Of a stretch of DNA of 64,000 nucleotides, positions 25,001 through 37,154 are shown one piece after another (the stretch's first letter is position 1; each line of letters starts with the position of its first letter). The position numbers were made by a program, and so were the translations under genes. The notes beneath the pieces are model-generated. The model saw only the letters and a list, made by a program, of their open reading frames with translations, was not told the DNA's origin and made no database searches. The stretch is from Saccopteryx bilineata (Eukaryota; Chordata; Mammalia; Chiroptera; Emballonuridae): positions 114,475,033-114,539,032 of the forward strand of contig NC_089495.1 of assembly GCF_036850765.1 (NCBI RefSeq), read 5' to 3'.

Positions 25001-25118
25001 TGGTTTTTCCTGATGATTTTTCCTAAATTAATTTGTAATCCAGTTTGGTGGTATGAGCTGGGAGTCTGTGTGTCTGCCTACTCTGCTGCCATCTTGGTAC
25101 TCTGCTGCCATCTTGGAA
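19079..25118 (-). mobile_element. near full-length L1 in KL intron 2, minus strand, decayed
   Basis: The 3'UTR is at the left (19079-19340), ORF2 about 19340-23110, ORF1 about 23200-24060, and the 5'UTR to about 25118. Pieces of ORF2 ([13 protein letters not shown] at about 20310; [13 protein letters not shown] at about 21700) and ORF1 (TVEARREWQEIFKVM) are plain, but many stops and shifts break them. The 5' end has two tandem copies of a TACTCTGCTGCCATCTTGG unit. TTATTTCTT at about 19068 and 25130 may be the target-site duplication. It is the same lineage as the L1 at 38723-44684, not that of L1-A and L1-B. Confidence 0.9.
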
Positions 25119-25813
<695 letters not shown>

Positions 25814-26720
25814 GTAAGTAGAGCTTCCTTATTAGGTTGTCGTGACACTTAACACAGTTCTTCGGACCAAACACGGTTCCCTAGGGGCATAAATAGGAAC
25901 ACTGCATCCTTCTCTCCAAAAACCTTCCTAGCTTCACTTTGCACTGTAAATCATCCCAAAGGGGAACAAATGAAAAACATATAAATGTTTAACATCTGAT
26001 AAGATAGAAATATTCTGTTAACACAGGAGTTTTCAAACCTTTTAAAACAGGTGAGTTCTTCTATTAACGAAATGTGACACAGAAGTCCACATCATTTGAG
26101 AAGTCAGAGGAGCTGCTCGGTCTGAGACAGGTGCATTAGGCAGCTCCCTACTGGGACTTGACTGAGGATTCTCCAATCTTTCAGCAGTACAGAGAGAATG
26201 AAAATTGTCACTTGAAATCATTTTGAGCACTAGTCATTGAGGTGATGAGGAAGTTCTTCAAGATGGTCATCCAGTATCTATTGAACACTTATTATGTAGT
26301 TAGTTCTCAGTGTTATTTTTAATTTACTTACTGAAATTTAAATTTTTAAATGTTAATTTTCTTTAATTTTAAAGGAATCTGTTTTCTAGAGTATGTTCGA
26401 AGGGTAAGCACTGATTGGATGCTTAGTATGCACACAGTCCTGTGCTAGTTACTGAAGGTACTTGGTTGAGGGTCGTGTGCAAAGAAATGAGTAAGATATG
26501 ACCCCTGCTTTGAAAGGAGTCTTGGGAGAAAATGATGGATATGCAAATAATATAACAGAACAACAGAGCATGATGGTAAGTGAACAGTGTGCTGGTGGGG
26601 TTGTTGCTGAGCAGAGTCTGAAAATAGACCAAGTTCAGTATCGATGGATAAGCAATGGGATTTAGCATGTTGAGTGCTTCTAGCCAACTCATTGGTTCTA
26701 CAGGGGAGGAATAATCACTC
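25814..26720 (+). other. KL: KL intron 3, first part
   Basis: Starts with the alternative donor. 26,270-26,470 has MIR/L2-like pieces (TATTGAACACTTATTATGTAG, GGATGCTTAGTATGCACACAG). No coding content. Confidence 0.4.
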
Positions 26721-26721
26721 T

Positions 26722-27250
26722 CCCTCTACCCTTCTGAGTTCTTCACTGAGACTCCTGGAATAAAAGACAGATTAACAAGTTTAAACAAACAGAAGTTTAT
26801 TAACATGTATATCTCATATACATATAGGAGATACTCAGAGAAAAGTGGGTAACTCCTCAGGTGGCTTAGAATTCAGGCTTAAATACCATGTTAATAGGGA
26901 AAGGGTTGATGGAATATAAGTCTCTTAAGGGACAGTAAATGATTTTTAGGAAACATTAAATGGGCCCTTATAAGAATAGATGGGAACTATGCTAGTTTGT
27001 GACAAAGTCTGTCTGGATATATTGTTGATTTCCAGCCTCTTCTTTTGTGATGAGAGTCCATCTGTCCTGGTTGATGAAGCTCTGGGGAGGGGACTTCTGA
27101 CACCGAGTTCCTTTGGAAACACCTGTCTTTAGGCAGATAAGGTGCGGACTGAGGCAGTCTCTTCCTACATTTGCTCTTTCTCAAGGTCCTGCTGCTCAAA
27201 ATAATCAGTACACCAAAGGGGCACATTTTGGGGTGGCATGTTCGGTTACC
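26722..27250 (-). mobile_element. probable old ERV LTR, minus strand
   Basis: On the minus strand AATAAACTTCTGTTTG (about 26795-26810) lies upstream of TTAATCTGTCTTTTATTCC, the arrangement of a retroviral polyadenylation region. The rest has no ORF. Family and ends are uncertain. Confidence 0.4.
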
Positions 27251-28980
27251 TTTCAGTTCAAAACTATTTGGAAGAATGTTTAGATCTGAGGATAGTCCTT
27301 CTAGATTAAATGGGCTGCTCTTTTCTTGTAAACATCAAATTGCAGTCTTTTATTTATAAGAAAATGAAAAATATCAACACTACTTTCTTTGCTGATTTGT
27401 ATTACTCATATATTTTCAGACCTCCAGGTTTAGGGGTGGTCTCAGAGGTAAACCCTTTGCTGACATGTAAGGTGACAGCAAGTCCTCTCAGCTTCGCCCT
27501 CTTGGCGGGGCTTTCCAGCCTCCCCCACCTCCCACCGCAGCCACAGCTATCTGCAACCTCCCTGTCCTAAACTCTCTCCTGCAAGCGAGCTACACAGTGA
27601 AGTTCAAGTGGGATGAGAAGGGGCAGGAGTGGTGCTGGAGAGGGAGAAGGGGAAAGGGAGAAGGGAGGCAGGTAGACTCCCCAATCTCTCCTCCTTCTTC
27701 CCCTTTAATGGGGTTGGGGTGAGATGGTCCCTGATCCTTGTTCTATCTCTTGACCTCCTGCCCCTAGCTCCCTGCTGGCCCTGTACCCCCGGTCATTGAG
27801 GGCCCATGCTCCTCCCTGATCTCTGATAGTAGCCTCAGCCTGGGCAGGGCATTCCCAGTCCTTTGTGAAAAGACATCTCCACCAGTATCTCTGTGCAGAC
27901 AGTATGAACTGAGTGACATCAGAGGGAGCCCTTTCACTGCTCATTCCCCACCCATGGGCTGTGTTTGCCTCCAGGACTGGGAAGGAGTGGAAGAGTCTTA
28001 AGACTATGTACTGTTTTCTCAAAAGAGAAGAGAAATGCTGGTCAGATGGAACAAGTATGGCAGTGAGGAGGAGGGGAAATGAGAGCACCCCTTGTTCAGA
28101 AGTACTTGTTTCAGAATTTGATCTAATGCCAGCCACTCCTCAGCCCTGGCCCTTGCCTCTCAGGTTGCACTCCTCTTGTGTCATCAGCTCGGGGTCCCTA
28201 CTCCTCCACCAAGCAGAGTCCTGCACGCCCAGCGCTCTGCTACGCAGAACCAGCCAAACACAAAATTAAGTCACCCTCAACCTCACAGTGGACTTAAACT
28301 TCTCTGGAAGCTCTTTTGTGGGGAAAGGCTGTAATTGCTATTTTTCCTGCTTTTCACCATGAGCTATGTATTATTTTGGTAGTGTCCTTCCCAAACTAGC
28401 TTCCTAATTGACAAAGTAAAAACAAGTTTTTGGTTAAGGCAGTTCTTAGGAATGTGAGCATATACTTTATTAGTGGTACTCTATACTTTTAATACATTAT
28501 ATTAAAGTCCTGAGAGGTGACTTCTAAACTATTAAAATTTATCTTTTTCCTCCTGCCTAGTTTTTCAAAATCCTAATATTAATGAGACGTGTATTTTACT
28601 TGAAAATCTCTAAAAATCATATTTCATTAAGCACACTGCTTGTCTGAAGTCTGACTTTAGCCTTATTTACCTGGATTGTCATTATGTTTGAGCCTAATTT
28701 TTCAGCTGACAGTGTTTTTCCACAACTACGGACTCTCAGTGGATTAAATAGAGAAACTGCTACACACCGAGGACATAGGGCTCCTTCAACATTGGTCATG
28801 TTAGGAGAGAGCTTCTTCTGTAACATACGAAATACATATACTATCCCTGTTCCTTCTGAAAGAATCAGTTTTATTATTTCATTTTTTATTAAGAAATAAG
28901 TCAACTAATTAATGGAGGTTAGATAAAGTTTTGCCTAAATTCTATCATTTCTAAATGTTCTGTATTTTTAAGAAATAGAT
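27251..28980 (+). other. KL: KL intron 3, unassigned sequence
   Basis: No repeat recognised with confidence. A more GC-rich part (27,420-28,270) has open frames with no domain and no splice logic. Polypurine sequence lies at about 27610-27670. Confidence 0.4.
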
Positions 28981-28983
28981 TTT

Positions 28984-29338
28984 CCTGCCCTGGCAGTTGG
29001 CTCAGTGGTAGAGCGTCGGCCTAGTGTGCGGAAGTCCCAGGTTCAATTCCTGGCCAGGGCACACAGGAGAAGCACCCATCTGCTTCTCCACCCCTCCCCC
29101 TCTCCTTCCTCTCTGTCTCTCTCTTCCCCTCCCGTAGCCAAGGCTCCATTGGAGCAAAGATGGCCCGGGTGCTGGGGATGGCTCCTTGGCCTCTGCCCCA
29201 GGCGCTAGAGTGGCTCTGGACACAAAAGAGCGACGCCCCCTGGTGGGCATGCCGGGTGGATCCCGGTTGGGCGCATGCGGGAATCTGACTGCCTCCCCGT
29301 TTCCAGCTTCAGAAAAAAAAAATAAAAAAATAAAAAAA
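28984..29338 (+). mobile_element. bat tRNA-derived SINE, plus strand
   Basis: The tRNA-like head has A box TTGGCTCAGTGGTAGAG and B box GGTTCAATTCC, then the standard body and an A-rich tail. AAGAAATAGATTT at about 28971-28983 and 29339-29351 is the target-site duplication. The head keeps the Pol III promoter layout. Confidence 0.9.
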
Positions 29339-29352
29339 GAAAGAAATAGATT

Positions 29353-30007
29353 TCCCCCAAAAAAACTTATAGGTTAGTCTGTCATATTTGTTTTCAAATA
29401 AACTGAATAAAAACTGGTGTTTTGGAACAATTATGTAAGAAAAGACATAAATTTAGTCAACTCAGAGTTCTATAAAAATAATTCAAAAGTTCCTTCAAGC
29501 TATAAACACTTCAAAAGAGCATGCAAATGTTTTCTCCTGCAAAGCTGAGGAAACATTATTGGTGAGTGCATCATGGTGGAAAGATACTGCTGATGGCATT
29601 CCCACAGTACTGGGGGAAATGCATGGTGGGTGCTCCACAAGGGACAAGCCCCCAGAAAAAGCAATTTCCCTCTGAGACACTGGTTTTTATTACTTCCCTT
29701 TATGAACACAGCACTGACCCGTCCAGAGAAACAACAGCTCATTTGCAACAGGCCCGTAAAACTGTGAAGAAACCCCTATTAGAGTTTCAAAACTGGAGTT
29801 TGTCTGACCCTGGCTTTTCTACAGAGGGTCAGAGCAAAGTAATCTTCTCTACAGAGATTATTCCCCAGGAGAGAAAGGGCGAGGCAGCAGTCTAGGGTGC
29901 ACTTTCAGTGTGCATCCCCTCCCCGGTTTCCACGTGGAGGGAGGATGTTGTCATTCTAAATTTACAATTTGTCCACTTCCCTGAAAATCTGTCCTATTTT
30001 CATTTTG
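29353..30007 (+). other. KL: KL intron 3, no feature seen
   Basis: Unique-looking sequence. Open frames at 29495-29895 have no recognisable domain. Confidence 0.4.
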
Positions 30008-30165
30008 AAGATTTTTTAAAAGTTTATTGATTGAGTTTAGAGAGAGAGGAATAGGCAGTGAGAGAGAGGGAGATTGATAGAGAATCATCGATCTGTTCTT
30101 GTATGTGCCCTGGCCAAGGATCAAACTAGCAACCTATGTACATCAGGATGACACACTTTGATGTC
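30008..30165 (-). mobile_element. older tRNA-derived SINE fragment, minus strand
   Basis: TTTATTGATTGAGTTTAGAGAGAGAGG followed by TGTGCCCTGGCCAAGGATCAAAC, the reverse of an old SINE; the head end is lost. Confidence 0.7.
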
Positions 30166-30433
30166 AGATGTTGAGAGCCACATTGTGCTAGTCATTACAG
30201 ACAAACAGAAAAAAGACTTAAACACTGTTAAAAAATAAATCTCATTACAGGTGGATGACAATATTGTTCCTATGTCCACATTCTTTGTCAGTTTCTACCA
30301 TTAGTCTGGTTGAGTTTGATAAACTTGGTCATCAACCCCAAAGCTAATAAAAGTCAACAGTTATGCTTATTTAGTAACTTCTCATCTGAGAGCAAATCTC
30401 AGTGTAGAATGTGATTTTAAGAAGCACAGTTTA

Positions 30434-30809
30434 TGGCCCTGGCCAGTTGGCTCAGCGGTAGAGTGTTGGCCTGGCGTGCGGGGGACCCGGGTTCGATTCC
30501 CGGCCAGGGCACATAGGAAAAGCGCCCATTTGCTTCTCCACCCCCTCCCCCTCCTTCCTCTCTGTCTCTCTCTTCCCCTCCCGCAGCCAAGGCTCCATTG
30601 GAGCAAAGATGGCCCGGGCGCTGGGGATGGCTCCTTGGCCTCTGCCCCAGGCGCTAGAGTGGCTCTGGTCGCGACTGAGCGACACCCCGGAGGGGCAGAG
30701 CATCGCCCCCTGGTGGGCAGAGCGTCGCCCCTGGTGGGCGTGCCGGGTGGATCCCGGTCGGGCGCATGCGGGAGTCTGTCTGACTGTCTCTCCCCGTTTC
30801 CAGCTTCAG

Positions 30810-30840
<31 letters not shown>
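30434..30840 (+). mobile_element. bat tRNA-derived SINE, plus strand, best preserved copy
   Basis: The head starts GGCCCTGGCCAGTTGGCTCAGCGG with B box GGTTCGATTCC, then the complete body and an uninterrupted A tail of about 31 nt, suggesting a recent insertion. The 15-bp duplication AAGAAGCACAGTTTA lies on each side (30419-30433 and 30839-30853). Confidence 0.92.
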
Positions 30841-30842
<2 letters not shown>

Positions 30843-30853
30843 AGCACAGTTTA

Positions 30854-31036
30854 ATATATATATATATTTAGTTTTTTTTAAAATTCATTTTAGAGAAAGG
30901 AGAGAGAGAGATGGGGGTGGGCAGCAGGAAGCATCAACTCCCATATGTGCTTTAACCAGGCAAGCTCGGGGTTTTGAACCTGTTACCTCACCATTCTAGG
31001 TGGACTTTTTATCCACTGCGCCACCACAGGTCAAGC
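30854..31036 (-). mobile_element. tRNA-derived SINE, minus strand
   Basis: An A/T tail with (TA)n, a GAGA run, then ATCCACTGCGCCACCACAGGTCAAGC. CACAGTTTAAT at 30845-30855 and just after the element at 31037 is its target duplication, shared with the SINE on its left. Confidence 0.78.
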
Positions 31037-31149
31037 CACAGTTTAATTCTAAATGCCATTTCATTTTTTGACTCACCTTCAGGTTGTAAGCTTTATCTTT
31101 GCTATTTTTAAAAAATAAATTTTAAAGTCTCATCTCATTAGTGATTTTT

Positions 31150-31395
31150 TCTGCTCACAAAAATCAGGGCATCAGGGAACGTGCAGATACTCCAATACTT
31201 TCAGCCTTTTGTATAGAGCATTTTCCCCAATGAAATAAAAGTTGGTTTTGCATCTCATTTGCATAATTGAACAACTTTCTTTGAAAGGTTGTTTGCTTTT
31301 CTGATGTTCTTGTTTAATGAAAAAAAATAAAATGCTTCTTTTTTATTATCGCTTCATATTCATTTTGAAATATTCCCTAATTTTTGTGAGCAGTG
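31150..31395. mobile_element. MITE with TIRs near GCTCACAAAAATT, copy 2
   Basis: Same family as 6704-6944: left CTGCTCACAAAAATCAGGGC, right CTAATTTTTGTGAGCAG, then TGTA. The left TA is lost. Internal sequence matches copy 1 over its length (for example CAACTTTCTTTGA). Confidence 0.8.
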
Positions 31396-31747
31396 TACAA
31401 GAAAAACGTCCAAAAAATACCCTGCTTGCTTCACACAGGCTAGAGATGTATGAGAATGAATCACTACTCTTTGTCATCTAAAGTGAAGGGAGAAAAATTC
31501 AGATTTTTAAAAAAATATTCAAGTAACAAAGAGAACTATGGGTAAAACAAATGTGTATAAAAGATATGTGAGTGGGCTGTTTTCTTCTCCAGGAACTCAC
31601 TATTGATGGAAAATTGTTTCATTTTTTCAGCTAGAAAAGTAACTGTTTTCTCTCATCTTGCTTTGCTAGTTTCTTTGAAAGACTTGCATTGAGCTACTTT
31701 TGTAGGTCTGTGTAGAAGTCAAGAATTATGCTTTCTGCTCCTCCTAG
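31396..31747 (+). other. KL: end of KL intron 3
   Basis: Unique-looking sequence with a polypyrimidine tract before the exon 4 acceptor. Confidence 0.5.
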
Positions 31748-32849
31748 GTTGACACCACTCTGTCCCAGTTCACCGACCCCAATGTGTACCTGTGGGATGT
31801 CCACCACAGCAAGGGGCTCATTAAGGTGGATGGCCTTGTGGCCAAGAAGAGGACACCCTATTGCGTTGACTTAGCCGCCATCCGGCCCCAGATTGCCCTA
31901 CTCCAGGAGATGCATGTGACGCATTTCCACTTCTCACTGAACTGGGCCCTGATCCTCCCACTGGGCGACCAGTCACAGGTCAACCACACGGTCCTGCACT
32001 ACTACCGCTGCTTCGCCAGTGAGCTTGTGCGCGCCAACATCACCCCGGTGGTGGCCTTATGGCGACCTGCTGCCCGGCACCAAGGCCTGCCCAAGCCCCT
32101 GGCCAAGCATGGCGCATGGGAGAACCCCCACACTGCTCTGGCTTTTGCAGATTATGCCAGGCTGTGCTTTCAGGACCTTGGCCCCCACGTCAAGTTTTGG
32201 ATCACGATGAGCGAGCCGTACACGCGCAACATGACCTATGTAGCAGGGCACAACCTGCTGAAGGCCCACGCCCTGGCCTGGCGCGCCTACGATGAGGAGT
32301 TCAGGCGCTCTCAGAAGGGCAAGATATCCATAGCCTTGCAGGCTGACTGGATCGAACCGGCCTGCCCTTTCTCCCCCGAGGACAAGGACGTGGCCGAGCG
32401 AGTTCTGGAATTTGACATTGGCTGGCTGGCTGAGCCCGTTTTTGGCTCTGGGGATTACCCACGTGTGATGAGGAACTGGCTGAACCAGAGAAACAATTTC
32501 CTGCTCCCTTATTTCACAGAAGATGAAAAGAAGTTAATACGGGGCTCCTTCGACTTCTTGGCTTTAAGCCATTACACCACTATCCTTGTAGACTGGGAAA
32601 AAGAAGACCCACTGAAATATAACGACTACCTGGAAGTACAAGAAATGACAGACATCACATGGCTCAACTCCCCGAGTCAGGTGGCCGTGGTGCCCTGGGG
32701 CTTGCGCAAAGTCCTGAGCTGGCTGAAGTCCAAGTATGGAGACCTGCCCATGTATGTGATCTCCAATGGCATTGATGATGACCTGCAAGCCGGACAGGAC
32801 AAGCTGAGGATGCATTATATGCAGAATTATGTAAATGAAGCTCTGAAAG
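31748..32849 (+). CDS. KL: KL exon 4, most of the KL2 domain and the receptor-binding arm
   Basis: The exon has 367 codons plus one base, matching human residues 534-900 with no net gap. The acceptor is CTCCTAG at 31741-31747 and the donor is G|GTAAGG at 32849/32850. It encodes the receptor-binding arm (human 530-578) that holds FGFR1c D3 and then the KL2 GH1-like barrel. The acid/base glutamate E689 is present, but the usual NEP motif reads SEP (codon AGC at residue 688). The nucleophile position 872 is Ser, as in human Klotho (ISNGIDD), so KL2 is a pseudo-glycosidase. Zinc ligands C739, D745 and D815 are kept. Arm changes relative to human include R556G, V563L, T565A, K569T and S570P. The body of the exon is GC-rich compared with the introns. 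Confidence 0.97.
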
Positions 32850-33365
32850 GTAAGGCCCCCTCTGAAAACTGTCCCTTGAAGGTGATGTTACATAGGGCCT
32901 GATTCTTGTTAGACACTCTCCGGTACAAGCACACAGGGTCACCTTCAGAGAGAAGCGCTGTGCATTTCTTGCCACATTGGAACAGCCAGAGTTAGTATTT
33001 TCCCCGGTGATAAGGCATTTAGCTGAAAGTGGCAGACTGCAAGTCCTTACCACCTTCTTTGGGCCTATGAAAGCATGGGCTATCCTGTCCTCCACCCTCA
33101 GATGGACTCTCAGCAGTCTGACCTGCTTTCTGTACATGAAGATGAACCCAAGTACCACAAACCTCTTATATTAAATGTAGCTCAGTATTTATGTTCATAT
33201 TTGCCAAGTTGTCTTCCCATAAAAGAAGCTTTTTTTTTTTTTTTCATTAATCCAATTCAGTCTGAAGTTTTATTAAGTGGTATTGAAATGTTGGCCCAAA
33301 GGCTGTGTGTACAAGTGTCATGGACGCAGTATTGTAACCATTATCCTGTCCTTTTGGTTTTCCAG
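32850..33365 (+). other. KL: KL intron 4 (516 bp)
   Basis: A short GT-AG intron, with a poly-T run at about 33231-33244 and a C/T-rich tract before the acceptor. No repeat insertion is recognised. Confidence 0.8.
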
Positions 33366-33703
33366 CTTACGTATTAGATGGGATCAACCTTTGTGGCTAC
33401 TTTGCATATTCATTTAATGATCGCACAGCTCCGAAGTTTGGCCTCTACCGGTATGCTGCCAATCAGTTTGAGCCCAAAGCATCCATGAGACATTACAGGA
33501 AGATTATTGACAATAATGGCTTCCCAGGGGCTGAAGCTCCGGGGAGATTTTGTCCAGAAGAGTTCACCCTGTGCAACGAGTGCAGCTTTTTTCATACCCG
33601 AAAGACTTTACTAGCTTTCATCGCTTTTCTCCTCTTTGCTTTTATTGTTTTGCTTTCTCTTATTTTTTACTACTCTAGAAAAGGCAGGAAAAGTTATATA
33701 TAG
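33366..33703 (+). CDS. KL: KL exon 5, end of KL2, transmembrane helix and short tail
   Basis: The terminal coding exon starts after TTTTCCAG at 33358-33365, completes codon A901 and runs 111 further residues to TAG at 33701-33703, giving the human total of 1012 residues. It contains the last KL2 strand ([15 protein letters not shown]), the juxtamembrane Cys-containing segment (RFCPEEF, then CNEC), a hydrophobic helix of about 22 residues (starting [10 protein letters not shown]) and a short basic cytoplasmic tail, [11 protein letters not shown]. The tail is about 10 residues with no signalling motif, as expected for a co-receptor. Intron 4 before it is only 516 bp. Confidence 0.97.
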
Positions 33704-35630
33704 TCCTGAACATTTTCCTGTTCACATATTTTGGAATAATTGTACACACACATTAGCTGTTGACCATTTGCACTTGTCAGTGTTGTGAAACTATAGATTT
33801 CACGTATCTGATTTCTACAAAACCTTTCTGTGGCATATGACAGAGGTTTTGAAATAAGCACAGGTGATTGTAAAACCTTGGATAATGTGAATAATGCCTA
33901 GATTTGTTTTTTTGGAGGTTGATAAAAAAAAACAGACAAGGGCCATCATTTCTACAACACATTCTGTAACAAAAGCATGAGCAATGCAAACCATTCTATA
34001 ACATTTTTACAGAAATTTAAAGACAAGATTAGGCTATTTTTTTTTTATCTGTACCCATTCCTAAATATAATGTTTACTTAAAGTAATAATTGTAAGTCTT
34101 GGAATACAAAGTTAACTCCCAAGTAACCATCCTGCAACTGCCACTATATGCCTAATGGTCTCTGCTGAACCTAGTTCCCCCTGAAGAAGAAGAAGAGATG
34201 ACAACGAGCCCTAGTCTGGAATGCTCCTTTTCAAAGCAATGTTTCTGTTGCTAATGTTAATTTACATATCTGGTTAATGATATGCTTCACAGAGCAAATT
34301 AAAGAAGTATATTTTTATGTGATTTTCAAGGCGCTCTCTAAACCCTGGGTCCTTGAAGGGTTTGTCAAAGGCCTTCTCTCAGGGGACTTTCATTGAATGC
34401 GGAAACAAAAGTGAACATGACTCATGAGATGTTGGGTGTTCAGGAAGCATAAACTGATTGTGAAATGCATTATCCACTGCAGTGGCGCTTGGAGGAGGGA
34501 AGGAGTACAAAGTACGTGTTATGAGCAACATTATGATTAGTTTGATTATAAACCTTCCCGTTTTAGAACAGACCTTGAAATTAATGAGGTGACCTTTAAT
34601 GAGAGATTAAGAACAAAATAATAACTCATACTATGAAGAATAACTTTACTTTTTGCTCTTTAGAATGTGCCATCATTTCTCTGAGTTGCATTTTAAAACC
34701 CTTAATAGATTCAAAGTGTTTGGTCGGGAAACACTGGAAAATTGACTTTGTGATTGCTGAGGTCCGGTTTCTAGCTTTGCTGCTACTTCTACGGAACTAG
34801 CTTTGAACTAGTTTTGCTTTGAATTTTTATGCTAAAACATGCTACAAATGTCCAGAAAGAATTATGTCTTATCTTCTAATGCCCCTTAAATAAGTCTTGC
34901 TGATTTTTAGACAGAGAAATCTATTACACTGGAGTTGTAGATAATCTTAATGTTTGTTTTATGGGTCAGCCAACATTGTGTCAGGTAAGATAAACCAATG
35001 TAGTATCTGGCAGAACTAATTTTGCTGATACAGTGTTACAATGGATAAGAAATACTGTTCTGTATTATATATCATCTTTAGAGGTGGTATGAATTTTTTT
35101 TCAAGGAAAGATAAGCTTTTGGGTTAATCTGTTAAAAATTAGACTTATTAAAATTGGAAACTAGAGAATCATAGTTTATTTTATGTATATATTTTTTCTG
35201 ATTATGAGAGTAATATATTCATTGTAAAAAATTTTAAAACAGATACTATATGTAAAAAAATATTCACTACCCTGATAGTCACTATTAATATAATCTATGT
35301 ATTTTATTTTACATAGATTAAGATCATATTGGATATTCTTATGTATCTTTTTTAATTGTTATATATCATTAGTAATTTTTATTATATGCATTTCCTTTGT
35401 CATTTATCTTCAAAAGCATACTATTTTTAATAGTCGTAGAGTAATTCTATATAAATTTATCACAACTTATTTAACCATTCCTATTTGTTGGACTAGTTTC
35501 TTGTTGTTAATTACTGTTAAATAATGTTATTTAAAAGTGATTTTCTTGCTACAGTAATTTCTTTGAGTGTATAGAGAAGTAATAATGTTCCTTGATAAAG
35601 AATTATAATAAATCTGCTGACAACTTGGCC
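33704..35630 (+). other. KL: KL 3' untranslated region (3' limit tentative)
   Basis: AT-rich single-copy sequence follows the stop and carries no recognisable repeat head or LTR. The human KL 3'UTR is roughly 1.9 kb, which would put the end near 35.6 kb. An AATAAA lies at 35607-35612. The end of the transcript is inferred, not seen. Confidence 0.5.
35607..35612 (+). promoter_or_regulatory. KL: candidate KL polyadenylation signal AATAAA
   Basis: A canonical hexamer about 1.9 kb after the KL stop, at the distance expected from the human transcript. A GT-rich downstream element is not obvious. Other hexamers in the region lie inside repeats (for example about 36145, in a MITE). Confidence 0.4.
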
Positions 35631-36098
35631 TTCTTTTATAACTGTATGACTGGCTGTTAGATAAATTTCTTAAGTAAATTTCTTTTGAGTTGTCTAAACC
35701 ATGTAGAATATGAAGAAACAGGTGTGACAGCAAGAGAGAGCAAACTGCAAGGCAGGTGGCAGAGGGTGCCCCAGGCTAGCTCTGTGGTTGAGCTGAGAGA
35801 TCATTTCAGACACTAAGAGAGCAAAATAAGGGAAGAGCTAAAAGGGACAAAACAGATGCCAAAGAATGGGGGAGAAACAATGTTTCAAAATTATTTGACT
35901 GCATGACAATGAGCATAGTGCTACCATTGAGTCCCCATAGACTTTACGGGGAGGTTGGTGGCTCACCACCCACCGTAAAGGAGAGAGGTTGCCTCTTGGA
36001 TCAGACCTGAGCATACGCATTTTAAGGGGTCTCTCAGAGCGCCGCACTCCTTTTGATGCTCTACTCTCTGGAGTTCTGGGCTTTCACCGTGTCACATA
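35631..36098. other. sequence downstream of KL, unassigned
   Basis: No gene or assignable repeat. An inverted ACTTTACGG..CCGTAAAG pair (about 35940-35985) may form a hairpin. Confidence 0.35.
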
Positions 36099-36224
36099 TG
36101 GGGTGGGCAAAAGTAGGGTTACAGTTGTGAGTGACATTCTTTTAATAAAGCTATTGTTGTAATAATCATAACCTCTGTGTCTTTTTCAATTCCAACAGCT
36201 ATAAACCTACTTCTGACTACCGCA
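36099..36224. mobile_element. short MITE with TIRs near GGGGTGGGCAAAAGTAGG
   Basis: The left end TGGGGTGGGCAAAAGTAGGG and the right end CCTACTTCTGACTACCGCA are inverted copies over about 20 bp, with TA at each side. About 126 bp, no ORF. Confidence 0.7.
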
Positions 36225-36226
36225 TA

Positions 36227-37154
36227 TATATACAAGTATATTTATAAATATGTATGTATAAATATATGTTTAAATATAGATACCATTCGCCTGGAACTCC
36301 TACATCTCTTAGTAGCTGTGGCACCAAGTCTACAGGGGCGTTGAATGGTAAGCTGTGGTTCCCTGAGGCCTCCGGGTCACTTTCTGCCACTTTTGAATTT
36401 GCCCACATTCACAGTTCCTGCCCTTAAACCCAGGCGGGCCTCTAGCCCTATTCATTTTGCCTTGATTTTGAAGGACTGGTATTCAGATTCATTAAGGACA
36501 TTTTCTGTTTCATTTTTTTAAAATATTTGTCTTCCACAGACAACATTAGAACCCACTAATGCATAGACTCTTTCCTTTATGTTATCTATAACTGCACTCT
36601 CCAATAGAGACAGAAGGCAAGCCACGTATTTCACATTGCCTAGTCATCATGTAAAAGAAAGAAAAATGCACAGAAGAAATAAAGCTTGAACTATATTGTA
36701 TTTTTCTTACATATCCAAAATATGCAGTATAATTTCAACAGGCAATCAATATCAAAAAGGATTGAAACTTTGACATGCTTATTTGACATTAGGTCTTTGA
36801 AACCTGGTGTGTATTTTACAAGTACAGTACCTCTGGACCTCTATTGGAATTGGCTGAACTGGGAGTGTCCGGTGGCCACATGTGCCTATTGGCTACTGTA
36901 TCGTTCATTGCAGGCTTAGAAAGAAAGCTTGGCTCTGCTAAGTCACCCAATAGCATAATTAAGATACCCCAAATATTTAGCAATTTAGAAGATTAAACTT
37001 TTTTTTAAGAATCTTCTAAGCTTTATACTCCATAGAAATAATTGGCAAATAACTTTACAATTAAGCTTAGCTATTGATTAAAACAAATATTTTAAAGGCA
37101 TCTATGAGGACAGAAGCATTTTGTAATTCTGAATATTAATTCAGGTGGTGAGAT
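36227..37154. other. intergenic sequence, no supported feature
   Basis: A/T-rich. 36226-36285 is a TATA/ATAT-type low-complexity run. No gene is seen. Confidence 0.4.

Noticed and set aside
27420..28270. Possible unannotated exon in KL intron 3
   Set aside because: More GC-rich, but no frame has a domain, and no splice sites in phase with exons 3 and 4.
30434..30510. tRNA gene at the head of the SINE
   Set aside because: A and B boxes are present, but the cloverleaf is degenerate and it continues into the SINE body; it is a tRNA-derived head.
32019..32295. Extra frames over KL exon 4
   Set aside because: Shadows of the GC-rich exon in other frames.
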